Shown: in pieces, positions 53,706 through 61,890 of the stretch | Numbering within the stretch: position 1 is the first letter of the stretch | Layout: every line of letters starts with the position of its first letter | Assembly (NCBI GenBank): GCA_016868055.1 | Contig: VGHX01000004.1 | Location: 1-61,890 of the forward strand | DNA from: Betaproteobacteria bacterium | GTDB taxonomy: Bacteria > Pseudomonadota > Gammaproteobacteria > Burkholderiales > Burkholderiaceae_D | DNA: 61,890 nucleotides | Direction: 5' to 3' | Position numbers and translations under genes: made by a program | The notes under the pieces: model-generated | What the model was told of the DNA's origin: nothing | The model's input: only the letters and a program-made list of their open reading frames with translations | Database searches by the model: none

Positions 53706-55178
53706 CTAGCGTTTGAAGTGCGGCAGAATTTGCGCATCCACATTCACCCACACCGATTTTGCTTCGGTGTAGTCGTGCATCGCTTCGAAGCCCATCTCGC
53801 GGCCATAGCCCGATTGACCAACGCCACCAAATGGTGAACCTGGGTTCACCCGTTTATAGCTATTCACCCAGACCATACCAGCACGAATCTCGCGTGCCAT
53901 CTTGTGTGCGCGTGACAAATCACGCGTCCATAAACCGCCACCGAGACCGTATTCCGTCATGTTGGCGATCTGCAGCGCTTCAGCATCGTCTTTGAATGTC
54001 GTCACACTCACAAACGGCCCGAATACTTCTTCTTGCGATACGCGATCAGTCGGCTTGGCACGGACCACGGTGGGCTCGATGTAGCAGCCTTTCGCCAGAT
54101 CCGGGTTCGATGGCGCCTTGCCACCCGTCAGAACCGTTGCGCCTTGCTGCTGCGCGATCTCGACATACGACAACACGCGATCACGGTGCATGGTTGAGGT
54201 GAGCGGACCCATCTCTGTCTCAGGATCCAGCGGGTTACCTAATCGGATCGAGCTGGCCAGTTTGACGAAGCGTTCCAGAAATTCATCGGCGATTTTTTCA
54301 TGAATGATCAGACGCGAGCCGGCGATACACGCCTGACCCTGATTATGGAAAATCGCCCAGGCCGAGCCATTGACCGCAGCAATCAGATTTGCATCCTCGA
54401 ACACGATATTCGCGCCCTTGCCGCCGAGTTCAAGCTGCACGCGCTTGAGATTGCCTTTCGAGGCCTCGACAATACGACGGCCGGTTTCAGTTGAACCGGT
54501 AAACGAGATCTTGCCGACCTTGGAGTGCTCTGCCAGGTGCTGTCCTGCGGTATGGCCGTAACCCACTACGATATTCACCACACCTTCCGGAAAGCCAATC
54601 TCAGTCATCAACTCGGCAATACGCAACGTAGAGAGTGGCGTAATCTCGGAGGGCTTCATCACCACGGTGTTACCCGCGGCAAGTGCCGGACCCAGCTTCC
54701 AGCTGGTAAACATCAACGGAAAATTCCACGGCACGATCTGGCCCACCACACCAATCGGTGCGCGCTGTACATAATTTATGAACCCCGCATCGACCGGGAT
54801 CACGCTACCCTGAAACTTGTCGGCCATACCGCCGAAGTAGCGGTAGCAAGCCGCTGTGCGCAGCACATCAATATTTTTTGCGTCACGAATCGGGTGGCCA
54901 GTGTCGATCGCCTCCAGCTGCGCCAGCGCATCCGCCTCCGCTTCAATACGATCAGCCAGTTTCAGCAGTAACTTGCCGCGCTCGGCGGCCGCCATACCAC
55001 TCCACTGCGGGAAGGCACGCTCGGCCGCATCAACCGCCGCATCCACATCTGCGGCTTTTGCCTCGGCCACTTGCGTAATCAGCGAATTGTCATGCGGGTT
55101 GTGGACAGCGATGGTGGCGCCATCTTTGGCATCGACGAATTTTCCGCCGATGAACAGTTTGTTTTGTATCGCACTCAT
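53706..55178 (-). CDS. Aldehyde dehydrogenase, likely 4-hydroxymuconic semialdehyde dehydrogenase
   Basis: ALDH motifs LELGGKGANIVFEDA and NQGQACIAGSR; substrate assigned from gene neighbourhood. Confidence 0.85.
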   Translation of the reverse strand: MSAIQNKLFIGGKFVDAKDGATIAVHNPHDNSLITQVAEAKAADVDAAVDAAERAFPQWSGMAAAERGKLLLKLADRIEAEADALAQLEAIDTGHPIRDAKNIDVLRTAACYRYFGGMADKFQGSVIPVDAGFINYVQRAPIGVVGQIVPWNFPLMFTSWKLGPALAAGNTVVMKPSEITPLSTLRIAELMTEIGFPEGVVNIVVGYGHTAGQHLAEHSKVGKISFTGSTETGRRIVEASKGNLKRVQLELGGKGANIVFEDANLIAAVNGSAWAIFHNQGQACIAGSRLIIHEKIADEFLERFVKLASSIRLGNPLDPETEMGPLTSTMHRDRVLSYVEIAQQQGATVLTGGKAPSNPDLAKGCYIEPTVVRAKPTDRVSQEEVFGPFVSVTTFKDDAEALQIANMTEYGLGGGLWTRDLSRAHKMAREIRAGMVWVNSYKRVNPGSPFGGVGQSGYGREMGFEAMHDYTEAKSVWVNVDAQILPHFKR

Positions 55179-55396
55179 GAAAGCTCTGTCATTCATGTTT
55201 TAGGTCCGCCTGTAGGGTAAGCCTCACCTTCGCTCGTGCGCGGGCACCGGCTCAGTAAAAAATCTAATTGAATTGCAGATCTGCCGCTGACGCATTACCT
55301 GCAGCAAAGGTCTTGCGAGATCGGTTGGGGTTTCGGCTATTCGTCTGCAAAGACAGACCGACAGCCCCAACCGTGTCAGCAACGAGGATGAGTCGT

Positions 55397-56389
55397 TCAG
55401 AACTCCACTGGGTACGGTGGGAGTTGCTTGGACTCGTACATCTTGACGATTTCCGGATTCGCGTTCTCCCAAACCAACAACATCGAGCGCTTTTTGGAGA
55501 AACCTTGATGTGCGATATCCGCTGGCATGGCCGCCACATCACCGGCTTTCATTAATACGCGTGCGCGTGGTCGGCCGGTGTCTTTGTCGTTGATATTCCA
55601 CATGATCTCGTCTGACAACTGTACGAACCATTCAACCCGATCATTACCGTGAATGATAGGCAGGATGTATTCCTCCGTGGTTGGGCAGAACAAGCTGTTT
55701 TTGCACACTGAGGTAACAGACGGGTTCCACGTCACATCGGAGCGGGACAGATACGCAAACAAGTTAAAGCCATGTAGTTCTTTTTCAAAGCCGGGCTCAG
55801 CGTGAATCTCGGGCTGATCTTGCGCGACATCGGCAAACGCGCGGTTGATAGGGTAACCGTTATCGTCACCGCGCAAAGGTGAGTCACCCTCAAGGCCCGG
55901 CATACGCTTGGTCGGTACACGATACCGATCGATCGCTTTCAGATTGTCGCCATGTTTCACACCAAAAGCAGCATCACCGGTTTCCATCGGCGCAGCGAAC
56001 GGATCGAAACCTTCATTAACCCAGTCAGCGAGAATTTCTTTGATCAGTTTCATCGTCACTGGTGTGTCGAATACTTCTACATAAGACAAACCATTGTTGT
56101 GGTAGTGCTCATTCAAACGACCACCAAAGAATTCGACCTTGCCGTACAAATTACGGGTACCAAAAACCGGGTCAAAGTTGACTACGCCGTAGAAGAAGCC
56201 CCAGGCTACATCGCGCATCAAGGCACGCAGAAAGGCATCGGCACTAATCGTGTGCGACTGCCGGCGACCGCCCTGTACTGGCCAGGTAATCGTGACGAAA
56301 TACTCATCGCGCGAAAAAGTAAATGCGCCGAGTTCGAATGTCTTGTAACCAGCAATCGTGGCTGGGAATTTTTCTGGAGGTGCGTTCAT
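55397..56389 (-). CDS. Hydroquinone dioxygenase large subunit (PnpD/HapD-like)
   Basis: ~330 aa, FFGGRLNEHYHNNGLSYVEVFDT...; paired with 166-aa small subunit. From recalled family features. Confidence 0.75.
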   Translation of the reverse strand: MNAPPEKFPATIAGYKTFELGAFTFSRDEYFVTITWPVQGGRRQSHTISADAFLRALMRDVAWGFFYGVVNFDPVFGTRNLYGKVEFFGGRLNEHYHNNGLSYVEVFDTPVTMKLIKEILADWVNEGFDPFAAPMETGDAAFGVKHGDNLKAIDRYRVPTKRMPGLEGDSPLRGDDNGYPINRAFADVAQDQPEIHAEPGFEKELHGFNLFAYLSRSDVTWNPSVTSVCKNSLFCPTTEEYILPIIHGNDRVEWFVQLSDEIMWNINDKDTGRPRARVLMKAGDVAAMPADIAHQGFSKKRSMLLVWENANPEIVKMYESKQLPPYPVEF

Positions 56390-56415
56390 GTTTGTCTCCT
56401 GAATTCTGTGATCGA

Positions 56416-56916
56416 TCAGCGGTAGCAAATTTCTGCCCACTTCTGAACCGTGAGATCACCTTGCAGTGTTTGCTGAATCATGACGGATGGCTTGGCGCTA
56501 TCAAAGCGATACGCAGCCCCTTTGGGTAGTAAAGCCTGATGACCGCGCTTGAGACGTATCGTCCCCATGCGCTTGCCTTGCGGCTCACCACTGACCGGTA
56601 CGGTGCCTTCTTTGTCTGAAGCCGCTACAGACTCCGGATGGTCGAGTTTGACGAATTCGATCGTGACATCGCCGTCCATCACAACGCAAAATTCATCGTG
56701 CGCCGCTGCCATCCAACTCGACTTACCTTCGGCGCGGATCGCCTCGATCACGTACTCGAAATTTTTTGCGACAGCGATTTTCTCGTAGGGCTTGGCGCCA
56801 CTCGCCACCTCAAACACATTTGAGAAGCAATAGTGTTTAGGCTTGTCGTTGATGATCTCGATGTGGCCCTTCTCATAGTCATTGAGCGAGCCGAAGCGGG
56901 TCACGAATTCGGACAT
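56416..56916 (-). CDS. Hydroquinone dioxygenase small subunit (PnpC/HapC-like)
   Basis: 166 aa, MSEFVTRFGSLNDYEKGHIEIINDKPKHYCFSNVFEVASGAKPYEKIAVAKNFEYVIEAIRAEG. Confidence 0.75.
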   Translation of the reverse strand: MSEFVTRFGSLNDYEKGHIEIINDKPKHYCFSNVFEVASGAKPYEKIAVAKNFEYVIEAIRAEGKSSWMAAAHDEFCVVMDGDVTIEFVKLDHPESVAASDKEGTVPVSGEPQGKRMGTIRLKRGHQALLPKGAAYRFDSAKPSVMIQQTLQGDLTVQKWAEICYR

Positions 56917-57087
56917 GGAAATAATCTCCTCAGTTAGTTTTTTATTAATGGCAGGCGGTTACTGGACAGCGTTGCATGAAGCGCACTGTATGCCGGATAG
57001 CATTAGAGCAGAAGTATCCGTAATCCGATCACGGCGTTCTGAAAACCCGAACAATCAGCGCAACCGCGAGCCGAAACCGAGAGACGG

Positions 57088-58017
57088 CTATACCTCGTGA
57101 TTCAGATTGTCCATCACCAAATCCCAAGGCGGAATCTCGGAAAAGCTCTGCGTGATGTGGTCGAGGAAGAGGCGCAGCTTGAACATGTTGCGCTGGGTTT
57201 TTGGGTAGACCGCAGAAAACCAGAAATGAGAAAGTTGAAAATCTTGTAACAACAAGCCAAGTCTTCCATCGGCAATGCCCTCAGCCGCGACGATGGTAGG
57301 AATACACACCACGCCGCCACCATCAATTGCGTAGTCACGCAGCATGTGCACGCTATTGGTTCGTAGTGCGGGCTTAAGATCAAGAATGACTTGGCGCGCG
57401 GGGCCATTAAATATCCAACGATCGCGCGACGGATAGCGCGAGTACAAACCCAGCCTGTGCTGCAACAAATCTTCAGGCTGGTTTATCGGGGAATGCTGCG
57501 CAAGATAATCAGGTGCAGCACAAAACACCCGACGCACCTGAAACAGCCGCCGCTCGATCAGCTCTTCAGACGCCGGCGGAAAAATTTGCAAAGCACAATC
57601 AAAGCCCTCTTTCACCGGGTCGACCACCGCATCATTCACGGTGAGATCAATCCCGATGCCCGGGTAGAGATTTTGAAATTCACTCAGCAGATGCGCCATA
57701 TGGCCCAGCACGAAACCCGGCAAGGCATGTATCCGCAACATGCCGGTCGGGGCAACGCGCGAATCGCGCATCTGATCGACCAAGCCATTAGCACGCGCAA
57801 TCAGGTCGGCGCACTCTTTGTGAAACAACTCACCAATTTCGGATAAACGAACATGGCGCGTGGTGCGGTGAAACAGCGGAGCACCGACAAACTCTTCGAG
57901 CTGCTGAACGCGGGTGGTGATGACGGACTTTGACACGCCGAGCTGACGCGCGACATCCGCGAAGCTCGAGGCTTCCGCGACGCGGACAAAGGCATCAATA
58001 CTCTGAAAGGTATCCAC
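57088..58017 (-). CDS. LysR-family transcriptional regulator
   Basis: N-terminal HTH DAFVRVAEASSFADVARQLGVSKSVITTRVQQLEEFVGAPLFHRTTRHVRLSEIG. Confidence 0.93.
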   Translation of the reverse strand: MDTFQSIDAFVRVAEASSFADVARQLGVSKSVITTRVQQLEEFVGAPLFHRTTRHVRLSEIGELFHKECADLIARANGLVDQMRDSRVAPTGMLRIHALPGFVLGHMAHLLSEFQNLYPGIGIDLTVNDAVVDPVKEGFDCALQIFPPASEELIERRLFQVRRVFCAAPDYLAQHSPINQPEDLLQHRLGLYSRYPSRDRWIFNGPARQVILDLKPALRTNSVHMLRDYAIDGGGVVCIPTIVAAEGIADGRLGLLLQDFQLSHFWFSAVYPKTQRNMFKLRLFLDHITQSFSEIPPWDLVMDNLNHEV

Positions 58018-58157
58018 CGCTTCGCCTCATCTCGGGTTCCGGCGCATGCCGGCGGGGTTGCTGTAAGGAAAATGCTAACAGATGCACGGCCAATTGAAAT
58101 GCTGCACCCGTAGATATACAATTTCATTTGTATATCCAACAGACATCGGAGCCTCAA

Positions 58158-58391
58158 ATGCTGGTATCGAAATGGGGAAATAGCCTGGCGGTAAGGCTGC
58201 CCGCCACGGTGGTGGATGCAATGAATCTGAAAGAGGGCGATGACATTCAGATCGAGGTTGCCGGCCCTCGTACCTTTGCGATCACGCTAAAGCCGTCTGC
58301 CAAAGAGTTACTGGCACGACTGCGAAAATTCCGAGGCCGACTGCCCGACGACTTTCGCTTTGACCGGCTCGAGGCCAATGAGCGAGGTTAA
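58158..58391 (+). CDS. AbrB/MazE-type antitoxin
   Basis: MLVSKWGNSLAVRLPATVVDAMNLKEGDDIQIEVAG. Confidence 0.88.
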   Translation: MLVSKWGNSLAVRLPATVVDAMNLKEGDDIQIEVAGPRTFAITLKPSAKELLARLRKFRGRLPDDFRFDRLEANERG

Positions 58392-58797
58392 ATGCGCCCG
58401 ACCAACAGTTTTTTGATACCAACCTGCTGCTTTACCTGTTCTCATCCTCTGCCAAAAAGCAGACACAGTCGAATCATTGATCACCGAGGGCGGCACTATC
58501 AGCGTGCAGGTACTGAATGAGTTCGCGGCCGTGGCGCGCCGCAAACTGAACATGACCATTGCAGAGATTAGCGAGACAGTCGATACACTGACGCAAACGC
58601 TCAAAGTCGTTCCGCTCACATTGGACATACACCGACGGGGCCTGGAGTTGGCCGATCGCTATGGATATTCGGTCTACGACGCGATGATTCTCGCTGCGGC
58701 ATTAGACAGCGGATGTACGCAACTGCTCACCGAAGATTTACAACACCAGCAGCGTATCGAATCGACGCTTGATATCGTTAACCCATTCGCTCCGTAG
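58378..58797 (+). pseudogene. PIN-domain toxin, frame-disrupted at two homopolymers
   Basis: FDTNLLLYLFSSSAKK in one frame, ADTVESLITEGGTISVQVLNEFAAVARRKLNM...YGYSVYDAMILAAALDSGCTQLLTEDLQ in another. Confidence 0.8.
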
Positions 58798-58893
58798 CGC
58801 CTGAAAAAACCGCAAAGAGTCGTAGACGAGAGGTGAGTCGCGGTGCTCTGTTGACGTTTGCCGGATCAACATCTACCTTGCACCCACCTAAAT

Positions 58894-59007
58894 TACCCGT
58901 TCGGGAAATTTATAGCTCAGACACCCTCTATTCGATAAAAAATTCCCGAACGGGAAATATCGCTTGCCTAGCTGGCCAAACTCATTAATAATTTCCCGAA
59001 CGGGAAA
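58894..59007. promoter_or_regulatory. Three palindromic operators CCCGWWCGGG (cores 58896-58905, 58945-58954, 58995-59004)
   Basis: acccgttcgggaaat, ttcccgaacgggaaat, tttcccgaacgggaaat directly upstream of hipB. Confidence 0.88.
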
Positions 59008-59024
59008 TAAAATCAATGTGCGCT

Positions 59025-59276
59025 ATGAAGACCACGGCACAACTCGGTAACGCGCTGCGTTCAGCACGCAAGCAGCTTGGCCTGACGCAGCCTCAGCTAG
59101 CCCTGGCTGCGGGTGTCGGTGTGCGCTTCATCGTCGACCTTGAAGCCGGCAAGACCACGCTGCGACTGGAAAACGTGCTGCGTGTAATTGATGCGCTAGG
59201 GGGTGAGCTCCAGCTCATCGGTCTGCCGCCGCCCGCCTCTGCAAATCACCCCAAGAGCAAGCAGCATGACATTTGA
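59025..59276 (+). CDS. hipB: HipB-like HTH antitoxin
   Basis: TTAQLGNALRSARKQLGLTQPQLALAAGVGVRFIVDLEAGKTTLRLENVLRVIDALGGEL. Confidence 0.92.
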   Translation: MKTTAQLGNALRSARKQLGLTQPQLALAAGVGVRFIVDLEAGKTTLRLENVLRVIDALGGELQLIGLPPPASANHPKSKQHDI

Positions 59277-60522
59277 GCTGGAAGTCTGGCTCTTCTCGGA
59301 GCAGGTCGGCATCCTGTCTCTCGTCAATGGAAGGCTGAATTTCCGATATATCCCGGATTGGCTGTCACGGCTTGATGCGGCCGCTCTATCCAACTCGCTA
59401 CCGCTTCAAGCAGAAAATTTCGATGACCACCACACGCGCCCATTCTTTGCAGGGCTGCTGCCAGAGGGACGGCTACGACGCCTGATCGCGCAGAAATTTC
59501 AGGTATCCAGCCAAAATGATTTTGCATTACTCGATCACATCGGTGGCGAGTGTGCCGGGGCCGTTACTCTGTTGGAGCCGGGGCAGTTGCCGCCTCGTCC
59601 CGATCACGACGATGAGATTCAGTGGTTGAGCAATCAAGAGATCGTCGACATCCTTGATGAACTGCCGCAGCGACCGATGTTGGCTGGTAAAGATGGCTTA
59701 CGACTCTCACTCGCTGGCGCCCAAGACAAATTGCCTGTGGTATTTGATGGCGCCCGTATCGGTCTGTCAAAAAATGGCGCGCCAAGCTCACATATCCTGA
59801 AGCCTGCCATTAGTACCTTGTCGGACACCGTAAATAACGAAGGCTTTTGTCTATCGCTGGCCGAGGCAATCGGGCTCAAGACGGCAAAGTCGCAGGTGCG
59901 TTCTGTGCTTGGGCGCCAGTTCCTCTTGGTCGAGCGCTACGACCGCGTATGCAATCCCAAAAGTCAGTTGCGGCGTCTGCATCAGGAAGACTTTTGTCAG
60001 GCTCTGGGAGCAGTGCCGGAAATGAAGTACCAGAACGAGGGTGGGCCGGATTTAGCGCAATGTTTCAATTTGGTCAGGCGTGTCACACGCCCCAACGCAC
60101 CGCAAGTTCTGGGCTTGCTGGACTTTGTCATCTTCAATGCCTTGATTGGCAATCACGACGCACACGCCAAGAATTTCTCATTACTATACGAAGGCACATC
60201 CGTTGTCCTCGCGCCTCTGTACGACACGCTCTCTACAGCGGTCTATCCGACCCTAAGCTCGAAAATGGCCATGAAGATTGGGAGCAAATACGCCTTCAGC
60301 GAAGTGCAAGCACGTCACTGGGATCAGCTCGCTGAGGCAGCGAATCTCGGCAAGGCGTCGGCCAGAAAAAGAATTCTGGCTTTGGCAAATTCAATGCCGA
60401 CTACCGCGCGGGAGCTGCAGTCAGATCCCAAGCGCGGCCTCGCTAACAATGAAATAATTGAGCAGATCGTAAAATTGATCGAGCAACGCTGCGCACTCAC
60501 CGTACGCAGGCTCGGTGAGTAG
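59266..60522 (+). CDS. hipA: HipA-like serine/threonine kinase toxin
   Basis: RPFFAGLLPEGRLRRLIAQKF; LSLAGAQDKLPV; FNALIGNHDAHAKNFSLLY; LAPLYDTLST. Confidence 0.94.
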   Translation: MTFELEVWLFSEQVGILSLVNGRLNFRYIPDWLSRLDAAALSNSLPLQAENFDDHHTRPFFAGLLPEGRLRRLIAQKFQVSSQNDFALLDHIGGECAGAVTLLEPGQLPPRPDHDDEIQWLSNQEIVDILDELPQRPMLAGKDGLRLSLAGAQDKLPVVFDGARIGLSKNGAPSSHILKPAISTLSDTVNNEGFCLSLAEAIGLKTAKSQVRSVLGRQFLLVERYDRVCNPKSQLRRLHQEDFCQALGAVPEMKYQNEGGPDLAQCFNLVRRVTRPNAPQVLGLLDFVIFNALIGNHDAHAKNFSLLYEGTSVVLAPLYDTLSTAVYPTLSSKMAMKIGSKYAFSEVQARHWDQLAEAANLGKASARKRILALANSMPTTARELQSDPKRGLANNEIIEQIVKLIEQRCALTVRRLGE

Positions 60523-60588
60523 ATAGAAGATGGCACTTGTCGTGCGGAGAGGAGGATGCAACGAAGCTGGCCGCCAAAAAATCTGGCG

Positions 60589-61155
60589 TTAAGCTTTGGG
60601 GAGCGTGACGCCGCGCTGCCCTTGGTATTTGCCGCCTCTGTCCTTGTAAGATACATCGCACACTTCATCACTCTCGAAGAACAGCACTTGCGCGCAGCCT
60701 TCACCGGCATAAATTTTTGCCGGTAGCGGTGTGGTATTCGAAAACTCGAGCGTGACATAACCTTCCCACTCTGGCTCGAACGGTGTCACATTCACAATGA
60801 TGCCGCAACGCGCGTACGTTGATTTACCCAGGCAAATCGTTAATACGTTACGGGGAATACGAAAAAACTCGATCGTACGGGCTAGCGCAAATGAATTGGG
60901 CGGGATGATGCAAACATCGCTTTTCAGATCAACGAACGAATTCTCATCGAAATTTTTCGGATCAACGATGGTGCTGTTAATGTTGGTAAAAATCTTGAAC
61001 TCATTCGCGCAGCGGATATCGTAGCCATAGGAAGACGTGCCATACGACACAATACGCTGACCATTGGCCTCAAGCACCTGGCCGGGCTCGAACGGCTCGA
61101 TCATGCCGTGCTCTGCCGCCATACGACGGATCCACTTATCGGATTTAATACTCAT
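60589..61155 (-). CDS. dcd: dCTP deaminase
   Basis: [71 protein letters not shown]. Confidence 0.97.
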   Translation of the reverse strand: MSIKSDKWIRRMAAEHGMIEPFEPGQVLEANGQRIVSYGTSSYGYDIRCANEFKIFTNINSTIVDPKNFDENSFVDLKSDVCIIPPNSFALARTIEFFRIPRNVLTICLGKSTYARCGIIVNVTPFEPEWEGYVTLEFSNTTPLPAKIYAGEGCAQVLFFESDEVCDVSYKDRGGKYQGQRGVTLPKA

Positions 61156-61226
61156 AGTGATTAACTTATCCAGTAATTGGCGCAATTTTACGCGATTTCT
61201 CAGCATGAAAATGATTAGGCCCGTAC

Positions 61227-61325
61227 TGCTTCGTTCATGCTTCGTTCATGCTTGGTTCATGCTTCGTTCACGCCTCGCCCATAAATCGCTCATGATTCGC
61301 TGACTATTCATTCATCATTGATTCA
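61227..61325. repeat. 11-nt tandem repeat, 9 units decaying from TGCTTCGTTCA
   Basis: tgcttcgttca x2, tgcttggttca, tgcttcgttca, cgcctcgccca, taaatcgctca, tgattcgctga, ctattcattca, tcattgattca. Confidence 0.88.
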
Positions 61326-61348
61326 TTATTTTTTACACTTAGCCGGTC

Positions 61349-61368
61349 ATGCCGGCGCAGGCCGGCAT
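61349..61368. repeat. REP-like palindrome ATGCCGGC-GCAG-GCCGGCAT
   Basis: 8-bp stem, 4-nt loop; same architecture as 45758-45777. Confidence 0.65.
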
Positions 61369-61445
61369 CCACTTAAATACGCTTCAAATAGTTTGGCTTG
61401 CTGGCGCCATTCTTCGCCGGCATGAAGAACTCAACAAAAATAGCT

Positions 61446-61890
61446 TTAGCGCTGCATGGATTCCCAAATCTTCTGCAAGCGCTTGACTGACACCGGCATC
61501 GGGGTACGCAGCTCCTGCGCAAACAGAGAAACCCGCAGCTCTTCGAGTAGCCAGCGATACTCATCCATCTTGGCGTCGCGCTGACCGCCTTTGTGTGCGC
61601 GTTGCCACGGCGCTGCGGCTTGCTGCCAATCTGCCAGCAGCCGCGCATTACGCGCGGGGTCACTCCGTAGCTTGTCGACACGTACCTGTATCGCCTTCAG
61701 ATAACGCGGAAAATGGGCGAGCTGTGCATGGTCGGTATCGCTGACAAATCGTTTATGTACCAACATCTGCAGCTGCGCGCTGATATCGGCATGAGCCCCC
61801 GGGTGTACTTTGATACCCTGCAGCTTCTTCGGTAAGCCGTGATGCTCCGACAAAATTTGTCCCACCAGACATGCAATCTCATTGACCAGC
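61446..61890 (-). CDS. hrpA: ATP-dependent RNA helicase HrpA, C-terminal part (truncated by window edge)
   Basis: C-terminal DUF3418-like end ...MDEYRWLLEELRVSLFAQELRTPMPVSVKRLQKIWESMQR. Confidence 0.85.
   Translation of the reverse strand, partial: LVNEIACLVGQILSEHHGLPKKLQGIKVHPGAHADISAQLQMLVHKRFVSDTDHAQLAHFPRYLKAIQVRVDKLRSDPARNARLLADWQQAAAPWQRAHKGGQRDAKMDEYRWLLEELRVSLFAQELRTPMPVSVKRLQKIWESMQR

Overview
Proteobacterial (probably betaproteobacterial) chromosomal window, mostly ordinary housekeeping: cobalamin riboswitch/BtuB, MinCDE, YgiQ, methyltransferase-RnhA-DnaQ-tRNA-Val(CAC), GloB, MltD, YejABEF-like transporter, FabI, RhlE, SelD, AttH/FtsX-type export operon, MsbA-like ABC exporter, ThyA, FolA, Orn/Lys/Arg decarboxylase, Dcd, HrpA end. 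Accessory content: (i) a 481-aa protein built from exact 12-residue 'DxxGP' repeats plus QQxALK helices, inserted between dnaQ and tRNA-Val; (ii) a large cadherin/VCBS-RTX protein between thyA and folA, split by one in-frame TAA; (iii) a ~13.5 kb same-strand cluster (44492-58017) encoding a two-subunit hydroquinone ring-cleavage dioxygenase, the route down to succinyl-CoA + acetyl-CoA, a liv-type ABC importer, a YciI-like protein, a Rieske protein and a LysR regulator; (iv) a damaged AbrB/PIN toxin-antitoxin pair next to HipBA with three ~50-bp-spaced palindromic operators; (v) many intergenic tandem repeats (11, 14, 15, 40, 108 nt periods) and a ~92-nt dispersed inverted-end element. Four loci carry frame or stop lesions (phosphoribosyltransferase, RTX protein, PIN toxin, LivK). 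All family calls come from motif recognition by eye; no database search was run.
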